A model generated the notes under the pieces. That model searched no databases. It saw nothing but the letters and a program-made list of their open reading frames with translations, and was not told where the DNA came from. Below, one piece after another: positions 1 to 11,700 of a stretch of 64,000 bases of DNA. Origin of the DNA: Artemia franciscana (Eukaryota; Arthropoda; Branchiopoda; Anostraca; Artemiidae); assembly GCF_032884065.1 (NCBI RefSeq), contig NC_088865.1, forward strand, positions 45,301,732 to 45,365,731. Reading direction: 5' to 3'. Numbering within the stretch: position 1 is the stretch's first letter; every line of letters starts with the position of its first letter. The position numbers were made by a program, and so were the translations under genes.

Positions 1-1170
1 ATAGCCATTTTGTTCCGCATAGTCAAAAACCATAATAACTATGTCTTTGGGAATGACTTACTCCCCCACAGTCCCTGGGGGAGGGGCTGCAAGTTACAAA
101 CTTCAACCAGTGTTTACATATAATAATGGTTATTGGGAAATGTACAGTCGTTTTTAGGGGATTTTTTTTTAGTTTTGGGGGTGGGGTTGAGGGGAGGGGG
201 CTAAGTGAGAGGATTTTTCCTTGGAGAAATATGTCATGGGGGAACAGAAATTCAATGAAAAGGGCGCAGGATTTTCTAAAATTACTATAAAAAAATGAAA
301 AAATAAACATGGAAAAATTCTTTCAATTGAAAGTAAGGAGTACCATTGAAACTTAAAACGAACAGAGATTATTACGCACACGAGGGGTTCTAAAAACACT
401 TTAGCATAAAGAGCGAGGTATTTAGGAGGAGATAAATACCTCGCTCTTTATGCTAAAGTATTTTTAGTAATTTCAACTATTTATTCTACGACCTTTCTGA
501 TTCAGGGGTCATTCTTAATGAATTGGGACAAAATTTATGCTTTAGTGTAAAGAGCGAGGTATTAACGAGGGTACAAACCCCCTCATATACATAATAAAAA
601 TTTAAGAATATAAAAGTTTGTTACGTAAGTTAATTCTTAAGTTACGTATATTTTTTACTAATAAAAAAATTCGTTAAAAATTAAAATTTATAGTTGCCTT
701 TTTGTGTAACCGAAAAATTGCATGGCAACTAGGCCTCCTTCCCCATCCCATATTTCTCAAAATTGTCTGATCAGAACTAAGAGAAAGCCATTTAGCCAAA
801 AAAGGAATTAAAATGTAAATTTCATTTTAATAATTTATGTGTGGAGAGCCAAAATCAAACATGCATTAATTCAAAAACGTTCAGAAATTATTTAAAAAAT
901 TAGTTTTTCTAACTGAAAGTAAGGAGCGACATTAAAACTTAAAACGAACAGAAATTACTTCGTATATGAAATGGGTTGTCCCCTCCGCAATCCTTCGCTC
1001 TTTACGCTAAAGTTTGACTCTTTACCACAATTCTGCTTTTTAAGAAAAATTAAAAGCTTTAGCATAAAGAGTGAGGGATTGCGGAGGGGACAACCCATTT
1101 CATATACGGAGTATTTTCTGTTCGTTTTAAGTTTTAATGTTGCTCCTTACTTTCAGTTAGAAAAACTAGT
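1..1170 (+). repeat. FB foldback element copy R1 (left-truncated by window)
   Basis: This is the right part of a ~1.7-kb interspersed repeat, called FB here, whose fullest copies lie at 12915-14625, 17148-18852, 44968-46725 and 53463-55192. It matches their interior (the CCCCCACAGTCCCTGGGGGA block, the TTAGCATAAAGAGCGAGGTA modules) and their right-end hairpin. A first palindrome at 390-467 has 35-bp arms around an 8-base loop. A second, at 901-1168, has arms 901-1012 and 1057-1168 with the loop between. Short ORFs crossing it are shadows of the repeat. No protein of its own was recognised, so it is probably non-autonomous. The name FB is mine. Confidence 0.85.
901..1168. repeat. Long hairpin of FB copy R1 (112-bp arms)
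   Basis: The ends read TAGTTTTTCTAACTGAAAG and CTTTCAGTTAGAAAAACTA, exact reverse complements. Pairing continues almost without break to CGCTCTTTACGCTAAAG (ending 1012) against CTTTAGCATAAAGAGTG (starting 1057). The loop of about 44 bases is not paired. A few mismatches exist, for example ACTTCG on the left arm against CGGAGT on the right. Confidence 0.9.
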
Positions 1171-1397
1171 TTTTTTTATGTAATTATTAGGAAAGGGCGA
1201 ATGTCGGATCCTGTGTGTGTAAACGAAATACTAAGGGTATCGAGGTGAAATTTTGAGGTATTTTAGGAATATGTTGAGCGAAATCAAAAGTACCTATCTG
1301 TATTCAAGCTAACAAATATATGTATCTGCAAAATCTTAGGAACGGGTAATGGTTTTAAGTTAAAGCCTTCAGGTAATGTTGAGGGGGTTTTTCAGAT

Positions 1398-2130
<733 letters not shown>

Positions 2131-3540
2131 TGTATTCTTACGCCAGATAACAGTTAATTAAGCAACGTTACCTGAATTATAATTGACCCAACGTAATTTT
2201 ATGCTTTAGCAAAACATGAAGAAATGAGTTAGATAAGCAATTGCATTCGATTGTGCATATATATCAGAGAAAGAATGTTTCGAGGGATGAATTTAAATGG
2301 CCACGTTAATCTCTTTAACATGGCCTTACCACACTTATTCTTGAGTCACTAGGTCATCTTCACATACGTGACCAGAGGTTTTAGAAAAATTTGATTAGAT
2401 CGACGAATTGGAATATAGAATCGCTAAGGTGTAGTTCAGATAGTTTAATCACAACAGAAAAAAAATACAGATTTTGTTCTTAAGGATTCTCACCAAGTGT
2501 TGAAAAGGTAAACGTTTATTTAAACACTAAATTTCAACTTTATTTGTCTGAATTTTTTCTTCCAACCTTCCCCCTCCCACTTTTAATTAGACATATAATG
2601 TACATTTGTTCCTAAGCTCATAATTTGCAGTGTTTTAAATACGGAATATTTATCCTTTGTTACGTTTTACATAATGCAGGTCAAACAGGGAGCTGGCGAA
2701 GGTCAAAAGAGGGAGTGTGCCTGATAGTTTTCCTTCAACCCCAATGAATTTAAAAAAATTAAAAGTGATAAAGAAATTATCAAGTGGAAAACATTGAAAA
2801 ATCTAGGCTATAAATACGATTTTCAAGCCTGTCTCCCTACCTCCTCTTCTTTAGCAGTTTTTCCTTCCTGAACTCCCCTAAAAGTAGAGGGAGGGATGGT
2901 TAGGCCAGGTTAAACCCCTCAAAAGTAAAAAAACACAAACAACAAGTATTTGAATTTAACAAAAATACACTCTGACACCACACCGGCTATACATGACACA
3001 TGAAGCAAAGAAAAAAAAACAATGAATGAAAAATAAAATCAAATAGGCAAGAAAAACGACGGTGTGTCAGGCAGTGGAAAAGGCAGTGGCTGATGAATAT
3101 TGGAACAATTAGATAAATACCCGTAATAACATTCTAAACCTGACTATCAGATTTCGTTGCGTAGTTTAAGAGATTTATGAAAGTTTTAATCACGGCTTAA
3201 GTGGGTGTCACAAGACGTTACGTAATTTCTTATGCTAAGTTGTTAGGTTAAGTTACATTAAATGTGACCTTTTACGCTTAAAGAACTTCTTTCTGGAAAA
3301 AAGTCTACATTTGTCGCTTTTGGAAGTAAACATGTTAAGAAGAAAATCCTTACTTAATACAAAAAAATGGTTGTTAATACATTTTGAATCGGTTGTACTG
3401 TATTCTACCCCCCTAATCTGCCAGTAGGTAAGCCAAATTATATATTCCAACGTGTTCTCCTTTTTTTGATTTCGTCAGCAATGATCCAATTTGCTGGCAC
3501 AGGGGTAACAATGAGAGTAACGCATAGCAAAATGCATGAA
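2131..3540. other. AT-rich spacer, no gene recognised
   Basis: I see no ORF with family resemblance, no long inverted repeat and no RNA gene here. Short frames such as that at 3253-3450 (-) have no recognisable domain. Confidence 0.5.
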
Positions 3541-3561
3541 ATATATATATATATATATATA

Positions 3562-3690
3562 CTAACTGTTATGGTGGCACTTCGCGCCACCCAAACACCT
3601 AGTTGGTGGGGCACTTCGCGCCCCCCCCAAGCCCCCCGCGCGCGTAAGTCGTTACGCGCCATTGTAGTTGTGTCCCTGTGTCCCACCTGT
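3562..3690 (-). other. Helitron A 3' terminal hairpins
   Basis: Two adjacent GC-rich stem-loops (stem GGTGGC...GCCACC and stem GGGGC...GCCCC) lie next to a GCGCGCGTAAGTCGTTACGC palindrome. The same block occurs at 6735-6880 and 10259-10400. Helitron 3' ends typically carry a hairpin close to a CTRR end. Copies B and C show CTAG, while copy A shows a mutated form. Confidence 0.75.
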
Positions 3691-3718
3691 GGATATAGAT
3701 AGATTTATATATATGTGT

Positions 3719-3925
3719 TTCAAGCTACGTAAAAATTGCGAATATACAACATTTTTGGCTTTCCCACTACTGGGAGCTTTCCGTTTCCAATTGCCAGCAA
3801 TTGATCTGAAAATGTTTGACCAGAGTCATCGTTTTGCAATCGGACACGCATATTTGTAGTTAATTTTAATATTTTTACGTGTGCCCATAAATTAGAATTT
3901 TTCAGGCAAACATTCATTTCGTCTG
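3719..3925 (-). pseudogene. Truncated extra copy of Helitron helicase C-terminal module
   Basis: The minus-strand frame 3917-3720 shows the helicase segment beginning CLKNSNLWAHVKILK and containing NDDSGQTF, then jumps after GNGKLPV into a short piece resembling the extreme C-terminus of the protein. The same segment occurs intact at 8840-9000. This is a partial tandem copy of the module that follows at 3937-5019, with everything between helicase motif IV and the C-terminus deleted. Confidence 0.65.
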
Positions 3926-4111
3926 CAGGAGTTAAACTACTTAAAAATTGCGAATATACAACATTCTTGGCTTTCCCATTGTCTGTGCATATACAAAGCC
4001 GTATGTACTAATAATGACGTCATATACAAACGCTCTTTTTAAAAACAAACAAACATGCATACACAAAACTCGTTTTTATATAGATAGATAGATAGATAGA
4101 TACAATACAAA

Positions 4112-5019
4112 TTAACTGCGTAAAACTTGCGAATATCCAACATTCTTCGTTGTCCAATTGTCGCTGCATATAAATAGATTGTCAGGTTTACCGACCCTCG
4201 AACATGCAACGTACAATTGTCCATGGGAAAAACAATCAGTATTAAGATCTATACCACATTTTTCTAATGATTGACCTTGAGCTTTGTTAATGGTGATTGC
4301 AAATGCTAATCGAATTGGGAATTGCAATCTTTTAAATTGAAAAGGCAGATCAGTTGGAATCATGGGAATGCGAGGAATAAGAACAGCCTCACCCTCAAAA
4401 GGCCCTGTCAAAATTGTGGCCTCTATTAGGTTTTCCATTTTTTTTTTACGGCAATTCGCGTGCCATTGCAAAGCTTTGGTGGGTTGATATTTCTTAAAAG
4501 TATTATTGGTTCGCCTATTTTTAGTTGTAGCACGTGTGGTGGAAACCCTGAAAGATCTATGGAATTTAAAAATTCAGATGGATAATTAACCGCTTCATTT
4601 GGTTCCAAAACTGTGTCGACTGACTTGTAAAGGACTGCCTGGTCTCGAATCTTGGTCAAAACAATATTGTTGATTTCGTGGACGTCTATATTTTTGGGTG
4701 CGAGAATCGCTCTTTCACTTAGCCATTTATTATTTTTATAATTTTTTAAAATATTCGGAAATACTTTTTCAATCAATTCATTTTTGGACGTCACTAAATT
4801 ACAGAAATCCGCAGGTAGTTGTATACGTCCTGAAATTGAGTCTATCGTATCATAAATGTCTTTTTGTTCCAACGTTAACTTGGAAATGTTATTTTGTACA
4901 TACGACAATAGATCACTCGTACTGTAACTTTGTTCCCGATCCAATTCTACACATGTCGAAACAGCAGCGATACGGTTAGGTGAATGCATTCCCAAATCCT
5001 GAAGAGGTTTGTTTGCCAT
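4112..5019 (-). pseudogene. Helitron Pif1-like helicase, C-terminal part (copy A)
   Basis: This is the C-terminal half of the Helitron RepHel helicase, a superfamily 1B Pif1-like 5'-3' DNA helicase. Two overlapping minus-strand frames (5019-4426 and 4471-4112) are separated by a frameshift in the A/T homopolymer at 4438-4447. Visible motifs are FCNLVTSKNELIEKVFPNIL, LAPKNIDVHEIN, the [12 protein letters not shown]...GTR segment, then ITINKAQGQSLEKCGIDL and YVACSRVGKPDNLFI (motifs V/VI), ending QVLRS-stop. N-terminally, LTLEQKDIYDTI normally precedes the Walker A loop. Here it is fused directly to DSISGRIQLP, so motifs I to about III are deleted and the protein cannot be an active ATPase. Confidence 0.88.
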
Positions 5020-5151
5020 ACGTACGCACTAATCTTCTATAATAACTAAAGTCTAGTTATAAATTTCTGATGTAAAATCAAAAGTCATATCTGACGTCTC
5101 TAACTGTTTTCGATGGAGTATATCTTCGGACATTTTTGACTTATATTTTTC

Positions 5152-5825
5152 TCATAACTCTGTAGGAGGTGATGGAGAGCAAGTTGTTAAAATGATGCCA
5201 AACAATGAATGAATATTACTTGGGGTTGACGTTTCGCACGCGTCATTGATGTAGTTATCCCAGTGTTGGTAATTCTCCAATAAATTCAGAGCTTGGCATG
5301 CACTACGGTAAGTGTCATGTATAGTACCGTTTACAGTTCTCAAATACTCAAAGGATGTTGGACCGGGTACATTCACCAAAAGCAGGCGTAGAAAGAAGCA
5401 TTCATGTTGATTGGGGTGAACGGTGTAGAGTCTTCCTATCCTTTGAAGATGGTAGGTCGGCCGTCGACTGACTTACCCTGTTTTCGACGTTCAAATACTT
5501 TATTTTTAGTATTCCACGTGTAATATGAAGGCACTTCAGTAACGCAGTTTTTTTGCAAAAGAATCATTTTTGCAAAGCGAAAAAAAGCTGTTAATTTTGT
5601 ATCCGGTGGATTCAGGGCTCTTTGTTGCACGTTGGTTTCCGAGAAATAAACACGTTGACCATTCTGTAAATGTACCGCTAAGTGAACAACAGCTGGACTA
5701 CGTTCATGTATCGGAAATGAAAGAATTCGCCAAACAGCTTCATTACTGCTTATGTATTTTCCAGCCTGATATTGTACGATTTCGTCGAAATCTTTGATTT
5801 CGGGTTGCAAGCCAAAAACTGCCAT
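5152..5825 (-). pseudogene. Helitron RepHel middle region (copy A)
   Basis: Two minus-strand frames (5825-5436 and 5379-5152) match the segment that lies between the Rep nuclease and the helicase in Helitron proteins. The first shows SSNEAVWRILSFPIHERSPA and HLQNGQRVYFSE, then NPPDTKLTAFF and PSYYTWN. The second shows GPTSFEYLRTVNGTIHDTYR and ends FGIILTTCSPSPP. Both blocks are characteristic of arthropod Helitrons. A frame change lies near 5380-5436. The Rep catalytic HUH and tyrosine motifs upstream are absent. Confidence 0.85.
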
Positions 5826-6214
5826 GTCACTGCCTTTGTTGACGTATTTACATATGTATTTAATTGCCTTTACGGAGTTACAGTCTTCAACGTTTATGTG
5901 TGCATTAAATGTTTTTGATAATAATGGGGAATATGGAACAACCCACTGGCTATCTACTTCGATGGTGGTACCGTTGCCATTAAAGGTTCTTCAGTCATTT
6001 TACAATTATAAATTTCTCTTTCAACGGTCTTCTTACAATTAAAAATTTGTCTTTGAACGATATTCTTAAATACCTGTGTCCTGGTCGTCATTTATATTCC
6101 CTGTGTCCCGGTCGTCATTTGTGTCCCGGTCTGTAATTTCTCTTTGAGTGTTTTTTCTTTTTAGTATTTTTTAGTTTTTTACATTTTTTCTTTTTTCAGT
6201 TTTCTTTTTGTTCT

Positions 6215-6565
6215 TTATTTTTCAGCTTCACTATGAAATACATATCGCCGAACCTTTGTTTTTTTAACTAAAATCTGGTAGGCATTGATGACCTTATCCA
6301 AGTCAAAATCCCAAACCCAATCATCATCGCTATCATTTTCAGTTTTTATATGTTTTGACTCTCGCTGTCCAGGTGGATCTTCATCTAACTGCGCGGTTTT
6401 GCGTTTTTTTGCCTGAAGCATGTTTCCTTGCTCTTCTTTTGATTCCTCGGCATGCATTCTTTTCTGACTTTCTCTATCAGCAGCAAGTTTTTTGGCATAG
6501 ACTCTTCGAGCATCTTCATCGACTTTTGCCATTGTAAGTTCATCAGTCATTTTAAACTTAAACAT
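6215..6565 (-). pseudogene. Helitron N-terminal basic/coiled ORF (copy A, one repeat unit)
   Basis: This 116-codon frame begins near MTDELTMAKVDEDARRVYAK, the same start as the larger N-terminal ORF of copy B (9748-8975). It has about one unit of the Arg/Lys/Glu-rich 23-residue repeat (AADRESQKR...AEESKEEQGN) where copy B has seven. It then leaves the repeat and ends in an acidic stretch (DSDDDWVWDFD) not present in B. The zinc-finger block seen in B is missing. It is a truncated or recombined version, and its function is unknown. Confidence 0.6.
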
Positions 6566-6706
6566 TAATAGATTTCTACGTGAACATATAGGTCTTAGAT
6601 ATCTTTAATGACGTCACCGTCATAGCAAAAATGACGACAACTAACTTCATGACGTCAGTCGACACAGAAACCTGACGTCACCTGACAGACAGACACACAG
6701 ACAGAC

Positions 6707-6734
6707 AACTTATTTATATATATATATATATATA
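6707..6734. repeat. (TA)n junction between Helitrons A and B
   Basis: An AACTTATT-(TA)n spacer of under 30 bases joins the 5' end of copy A directly to the 3' end of copy B. The two elements are therefore head to tail with almost no host DNA between them. Confidence 0.85.
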
Positions 6735-7086
6735 CTAGCTGTTGGGATGGCGCTTCGCGCCACCCCAACACCTAGTTGGTGGGGCGCTTTGCGCCCCCCA
6801 AAGCCCCCCCGCGCGCGTAAGTCGTTACGCGCCATATTAGTTATGCGCCATTGTAGTTGTGTCCCTGTGTCCCACCTGTGAATATAGATAGATTTATATA
6901 TGTGTTTCAAACTACGTAAGAATTGCGAATAAACAACTTTCTTGGCTTTACCATTGTCTGTGCATATACAAAGCCGTATGTACTAATAATGACGTCATAT
7001 GCAAACGCTCTTTTTACAAACAAACAAACATGCATCCACACAACTCATTTTTATATAGATAGATAGATAGATAGATACAATACAAA

Positions 7087-7925
7087 TTAATTGCGTAAAA
7101 CTTGCGAATATACAACATTCTTCGCTGTCCAATTGTCGCTGCATATAAATACATTGTCAGGTTTACCGACCCTCGAACATGCAACGTACAATTGTCCATG
7201 GGAAAAACAATCAGTATTAAGATCTATACCACATTTTTCTAATGATTGACCTTGAGCTTTGTTAATGGTGATTGCAAATACTAATCGAATTGGGAATTGC
7301 AATCTTTTAAATTGAAAAAGCAGATCCGTTGGAATCATGGGAATGCGAGGAATAAGAACAGCCTCACCCTCATAAGGCCCTGTCAAGATTGTGGCCTCTA
7401 TTAGGTTTTCCATTGTTTTTTTACGGCAAGTCGCGTGCCATTGCAAAGCTTTGGTGGGTTGATATTTCTTAAAAGTATTATTGGTACGCCTATTTTTAGT
7501 TGTAGCACGTGTGGTGGAAACCCTGAAGGATCTATGGAATTTAAAAATTCAGATGGATAATTAACCGCTTCATTTGGTTCCAAAACTGTGTCGACTGACT
7601 TGTAAAGGACTGCCTGGTCTCGAATCTTGGTCAAAACAATATTGTTGATTTCGTGGACGTCTATATTTTTGGGTGCGAGAATCGCTCTTTCACTTAGCCA
7701 TTTATTATTTTTATAATTTTTTAGAATATTCGGAAATACTTTTTCAATCAATTCATTTTTGGACGTCACTAAATCACAGAAATCAGCAGGTAGTTGTATA
7801 CGTCCTGAAATTGAGTCTACTGTTTGACCAGAGTCATCGTTTTCCAATCGGACACGCATATTTGTAGTTAATTTTAATATTTTTACGTGTGCCCATAAAT
7901 TAGAATTTTTTAGGCAAGCATTCAT
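7087..7925 (-). pseudogene. Helitron helicase C-terminal module, tandem copy B1
   Basis: Frames 7925-7401 and 7446-7087 repeat the helicase C-terminal half: [79 protein letters not shown] and SRVGKPDNVFICSDN. A deletion removes the residues between NDDSGQT and VDSISGR that are present in copy B2. Frames change at the poly-T run near 7415-7421. It is a second tail immediately downstream of copy B2, so it is a duplicated segment rather than a separate gene. Confidence 0.85.
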
Positions 7926-8119
7926 TTCGTCTGCAGGAGTTGAACTACGTAAAAATTGCGAATATACAACATTCTTGGCTTTCCCATTGTCTCTGCATAT
8001 ACAAAGCCGTATGTACTAATAATGACATCATATGCAAACGCTCTTTTTACAAACAAACAAACATGCATACACACAACTCGTTTTTATATAGATAGATAGA
8101 TAGATAGATACAATACAAA

Positions 8120-9000
8120 TTAACTGCGTAAAACTTGCGAATATACAACATTCTTCGCTGTCCAATTGTCGCTGCATATAAATAGATTGTCATGTTTACC
8201 GACCCTCGAACATGCAACGCACAATTGTCCATGGGAAAAACAATCAGTATTAAGATCTATACCACATTTTTCTAATGATTGACCCTGAGCTTTGTTAATG
8301 GTGATTGCAAATGCTAATCGAATTGGGAATTGCAATCTTTTAAATTGAAAAGGCAGATCCGTTGGAATCATGGGAATGCGAGGAATAAGAACAGCCTCAC
8401 CCTCAAAAGGCCCTGTCAAGATTGTGGCCTCTATTAGGTTTTCCATTGTTTTTTTTTACGGCAAGTCGAGTGCCATTGCAAAGCTTTGGTGGGTTGATAT
8501 TTCTTAACAGTATTATTGGTACGCCTATTTTTAGTTGTAGCACGTGTGGTGGAAACCCTGAAAGATCTATGGAATTTAAATTCAGATGGATAATTAACCT
8601 CTTCATTTGGTTCCAAAACTGTGTCGACTGACTTGTAAAGGACTGCCTGGTCTCGAATCTTGGTCAAAACAATATTGTTGATTTCGTGGACGTCTATATT
8701 TTTGGGTGCGAGAATCGCTCTTTTACTTCGCCATTTATTATTTTTATAATTTTTTAGAATATTCGGAAATACTTTTTCAATCAATTCATTTTTGGACGTC
8801 ACTAAATTACAGAAATCAGCAGGTAGTTGTATACGTCCTGAAATTGAGTCTACTGGGAGCTTTCCGTTTCCAATTGTCAGCAATTGATCTGAAAATGTTT
8901 GACCAGAGTCATCGTTTTGCAATCGGACACGCATATTTGTAGTTAATTTTAATATTTTTACGTGTGCCCATAAATTAGAATTTTTCAGGCAAGCATTCAT
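8120..9000 (-). pseudogene. Helitron helicase C-terminal module, tandem copy B2
   Basis: Frames 9000-8434 and 8446-8120 (an 8606-8403 frame overlaps) carry the same helicase segment with the least-deleted junction (GNGKLPVDSISGRIQLP). A 3-base loss removes part of the 'FLNS' segment near 8580, and a longer poly-T run at 8448-8456 shifts the frame before the C-terminal ITINKAQGQSLEKCG / VACSRVGKHDNLF block. Upstream it continues directly into the N-terminal ORF of the element, so the Rep nuclease and helicase motifs I-III are missing. Confidence 0.85.
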
Positions 9001-9748
9001 TCGTCTTCAATGGCTCTGGTGGTGCAGCCAATAGAGGAAGTTTAACTTTTCCTGAGGCGCAACACATTCCCATTTTTTCAGCATTGAATTTCAAGGCCTT
9101 GCAATAGGGACAAATTTTAGACATTGTCCCGATTTGAACACATCTACTCAAGCTATAATCATCGACTGGGTTGTACCTGAATGCCAGGCGATAACTTTCA
9201 GGTTGCTCTGATTCCTCGGCACGCTTTCTTTTCTTACTTTCTCTATCAGCAGCAAGCCTGATTTCTTGCTGTTCTTGTGATTCCTCGGCACGCTTTCTTT
9301 TCTTACTTTCTCTATCAGCAGCAAGCCTGATTTCTTGCTGTTCTTGTAATTCCTCGGCACGCCTTCTTTTTTCACTTTCTCTTTTAGCAGCAAGTCTGCT
9401 TCCGCGTTGCTCTGGTAGTTCCTCGGCACGCTTTCTGTTCTTTTTTTCTCTATCAGCCTCAAGCCTGTTTCCTTGCTGTTCTTTTGACTCCTCGGCACGC
9501 TTTCTGTTCTTCCTTTCTATATCAGCCTCAAGCCTGTTTCCTTGCTGTTCTTTTGATTCCTCGGCACGCTTTCTGTTCTTTCTTTCTCTATCAGCCTCAA
9601 GCCTGTTTCCTTGCTGTTCTTTTGATTCCTCGGCACGCTTTCTTTTCTGACTTTCTCTACCAGCAGCAAGTTTTTTGGCATAGACTCTTTGAGCATCTTC
9701 ATCGGCTTTTGCCATGGTAAGTTCATCAGTCATTGTAAACTTAAACAT
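8975..9748 (-). CDS. Helitron N-terminal ORF with seven 23-aa basic repeats and a zinc finger-like block
   Basis: This is an open frame of 257 codons. After MFKFTMTDELTMAKADEDAQ come seven tandem 23-residue units of the form LEADRERKNRK-RAEE-SKEQQGNR, predicted charged helix or coiled coil. Then comes a block typical of Helitron N-termini: CPYCKALKF (CxxC), GMCCASGKVKLPLL and APPEPL. It runs into the helicase module with the Rep domain deleted. In known Helitrons this region is thought to help DNA binding. Here it is intact but truncated. The reverse-strand frame is a shadow of the repeats. Confidence 0.7.
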   Translation of the reverse strand: MFKFTMTDELTMAKADEDAQRVYAKKLAAGRESQKRKRAEESKEQQGNRLEADRERKNRKRAEESKEQQGNRLEADIERKNRKRAEESKEQQGNRLEADREKKNRKRAEELPEQRGSRLAAKRESEKRRRAEELQEQQEIRLAADRESKKRKRAEESQEQQEIRLAADRESKKRKRAEESEQPESYRLAFRYNPVDDYSLSRCVQIGTMSKICPYCKALKFNAEKMGMCCASGKVKLPLLAAPPEPLKTNECLPEKF

Positions 9749-9891
9749 TAATAGATTTCTACGTGAACATATGTCTTAAATATCTTGAATGACCTCACCG
9801 TCAAAGCAAAAATGACGACAACTAATTTCATGACGTCAGTCAACACAGAAACATGACGTCACCTGATCCACAGACAGACACACAGACAGAC

Positions 9892-9895
<4 letters not shown>

Positions 9896-9952
<57 letters not shown>
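9896..9952. repeat. (TA)n microsatellite at Helitron B 5' end
   Basis: Uninterrupted TA starts immediately beyond the CAGACAGACAATTA end block of Helitron B. Confidence 0.95.
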
Positions 9953-9958
<6 letters not shown>

Positions 9959-10258
9959 TTTCCTGGGTTATATGAAGTAGGAACTTTTTTTAACATGTTT
10001 TCTTCTCAGTAGCCAAAATTTTTGGCTTTTACCGTTTATTTATACACGGATAGCGTGAAAAATCATAAAACGGATGCAATGATTGTCTATTATCATCACA
10101 ATGTTTATAACTAAAAATCTTTTTTACGAAACAGATATCAAGATTCAAGTTTAAATTAAGTGTGTCAGACTTTCTTGGAAAAGTCTTCTAATTCATTTTT
10201 GAACCTAGTTAATTGTTCAATAAAAAATATCATTTTATTACAGCTATATATATATATA
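9953..10258. other. Short host spacer between Helitron copies B and C
   Basis: About 300 bases of AT-rich unique sequence end in TATATATATA just before the CTAG of copy C. No gene was seen. Confidence 0.5.
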
Positions 10259-10640
<382 letters not shown>

Positions 10641-11224
10641 GATAAATAGATTACTGGGATTGTATATGAGAGCATCAAGAGGAGGAGAGGGTTCATTGGG
10701 GATTGAATTGATTAGTTGATTTGAAAAGAGTGTACGAAAACGAAATCGAGCAGTATGTTCACATTTTCTTGATCTCAGTTATTGAATCTTTCATATAACG
10801 ACCGGACTTGAGTCCATTTCGCACTCCTTCGTAGCATCATATTATGTGCTGTAAAATCGTAACTTGTGATATCGTAAAAGGTTTTACCGCACCAAGGTAG
10901 CTTTGCACCAAAAACAACTGCATGAGCTTGCAATTTTAAAGTTTGGACCATTTCATGGTCTCTTCCATGTTCTTTGCCTAGATGATTATTTGTTTTTGTT
11001 TTTTATATACCTTATTGCTTCATCCGTTTTTAGTCATTGATGATTTTCAATAAGGGAATTAAAAGTTTTTAGGTGCTTAAGGTACTAAAAATTAATGTCA
11101 TCAAAATATTTTTACAAGCTAGTTTAGACTTAAATGTTTCACTATGAGTCTACACATGTACTTGAATGCAAAAAGCATGAGACGCTCAAAAGTTACCAAT
11201 TTTCTTTGCCAGGGACAAAATGAA
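10641..11224. other. AT-rich spacer, no gene recognised
   Basis: No coding or repeat signal could be supported. Confidence 0.5.
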
Positions 11225-11700
11225 GATGATTGTTAAGGGAACCAAATGATCATGATTATTGAAGGATGAAAATGTATACTGAGGGACCAAATCAACATGA
11301 TTGTTGAGGGGCCAAATGAATACGATTGTTGGAGGACCGAATGAACATGATTGTTGAGGGGCCAAATGAACACAATTGTTGAGGGACCAAATGAACATGA
11401 TCGTTGAGAGACCAAATGAACATGAATTTTGAGGGACTAAATGAACATGATTGTTGAGGGACCAATTGAACATGAATGTTAAGGGGCCAAATGAACTCGA
11501 TTGTTGAGGAACCAAATGAACATGATTGTCGAAGGACCAAATGAAAATGATCGTTGAGGGACCAAATGAACATGATCGTTGAGGGGCCAAATGAACATGG
11601 TTGTTGAGGGACCAAATGAACAAGATTGTTGAGGGACCAAATGAACATGGCTGTTGAGAGACGAAATGAACATGATTGTTGAGGGGCCAAATGAACATGG
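11225..11700. repeat. 25-bp minisatellite, about 19 units
   Basis: Tandem units of GATTGTTGAGGGACCAAATGAACAT vary at a few positions (GGGGCC/GGGACC, AACATG/AACACA). The unit is 25 bp, not a multiple of 3, and carries no minus-strand stop in any frame, so three overlapping minus-strand ORFs appear (up to 170 codons). They are artefacts of the repeat. Confidence 0.95.

Larger units (their letters stand above)
3562..6706 (-). mobile_element. Helitron copy A (non-autonomous, minus strand)
   Basis: This is a rolling-circle transposon read on the minus strand. The 3' end is marked by GC-rich hairpins (GGCACTTCGCGCC near 3574-3586 and a second at 3608-3625) just before a degenerate terminal tetranucleotide (CTAG in copies B and C, changed here) and host (TA)n. 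The 5' end is the CAGACAGACACACAGACAGA block near 6684-6704, which reads TCTGTCTG... on the minus strand. Inside, in transcript order, are an N-terminal ORF (6565-6215), a post-Rep region (5825-5152) and helicase parts (5019-4112). The HUH Rep nuclease domain was not found and helicase motifs I-III are missing, so it could move only if helped in trans. Exact terminal bases are uncertain by a few nucleotides. Confidence 0.8.
6735..9895 (-). mobile_element. Helitron copy B (non-autonomous, duplicated helicase tail)
   Basis: Minus-strand Helitron. The 3' end is CTAG at 6735-6738, followed inward by the hairpin GATGGCGCTTCGCGCCACC (6747-6765) and a second GGGGCGCTTTGCGCCCC stem at 6781-6797. The 5' end is the CAGACAGACACACAGACAGA block near 9871-9890, before (TA)n. 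The body holds a seven-repeat N-terminal ORF (9748-8975) joined without a Rep domain to a helicase C-terminal module (9000-8120). This is followed by a second, tandem copy of that module (7925-7087). Each module ends with the same QVLRS/N-stop region. It encodes no complete transposase. Confidence 0.82.

Noticed and set aside
390-467. CRISPR-like or attenuator-like hairpin
   Set aside because: It is part of an interspersed eukaryotic repeat. There are no regularly spaced repeats with unique spacers and no bacterial context.
9148-9726. Extra ORFs on both strands across the Helitron N-terminal repeats
   Set aside because: They are frame shadows of the 69-bp repeat. The frame with the zinc finger-like block and Helitron start is the real one.
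11186-11698. 170-codon and 132-codon minus-strand ORFs
   Set aside because: They are produced by a stop-free 25-bp tandem repeat in three frames. No domain.
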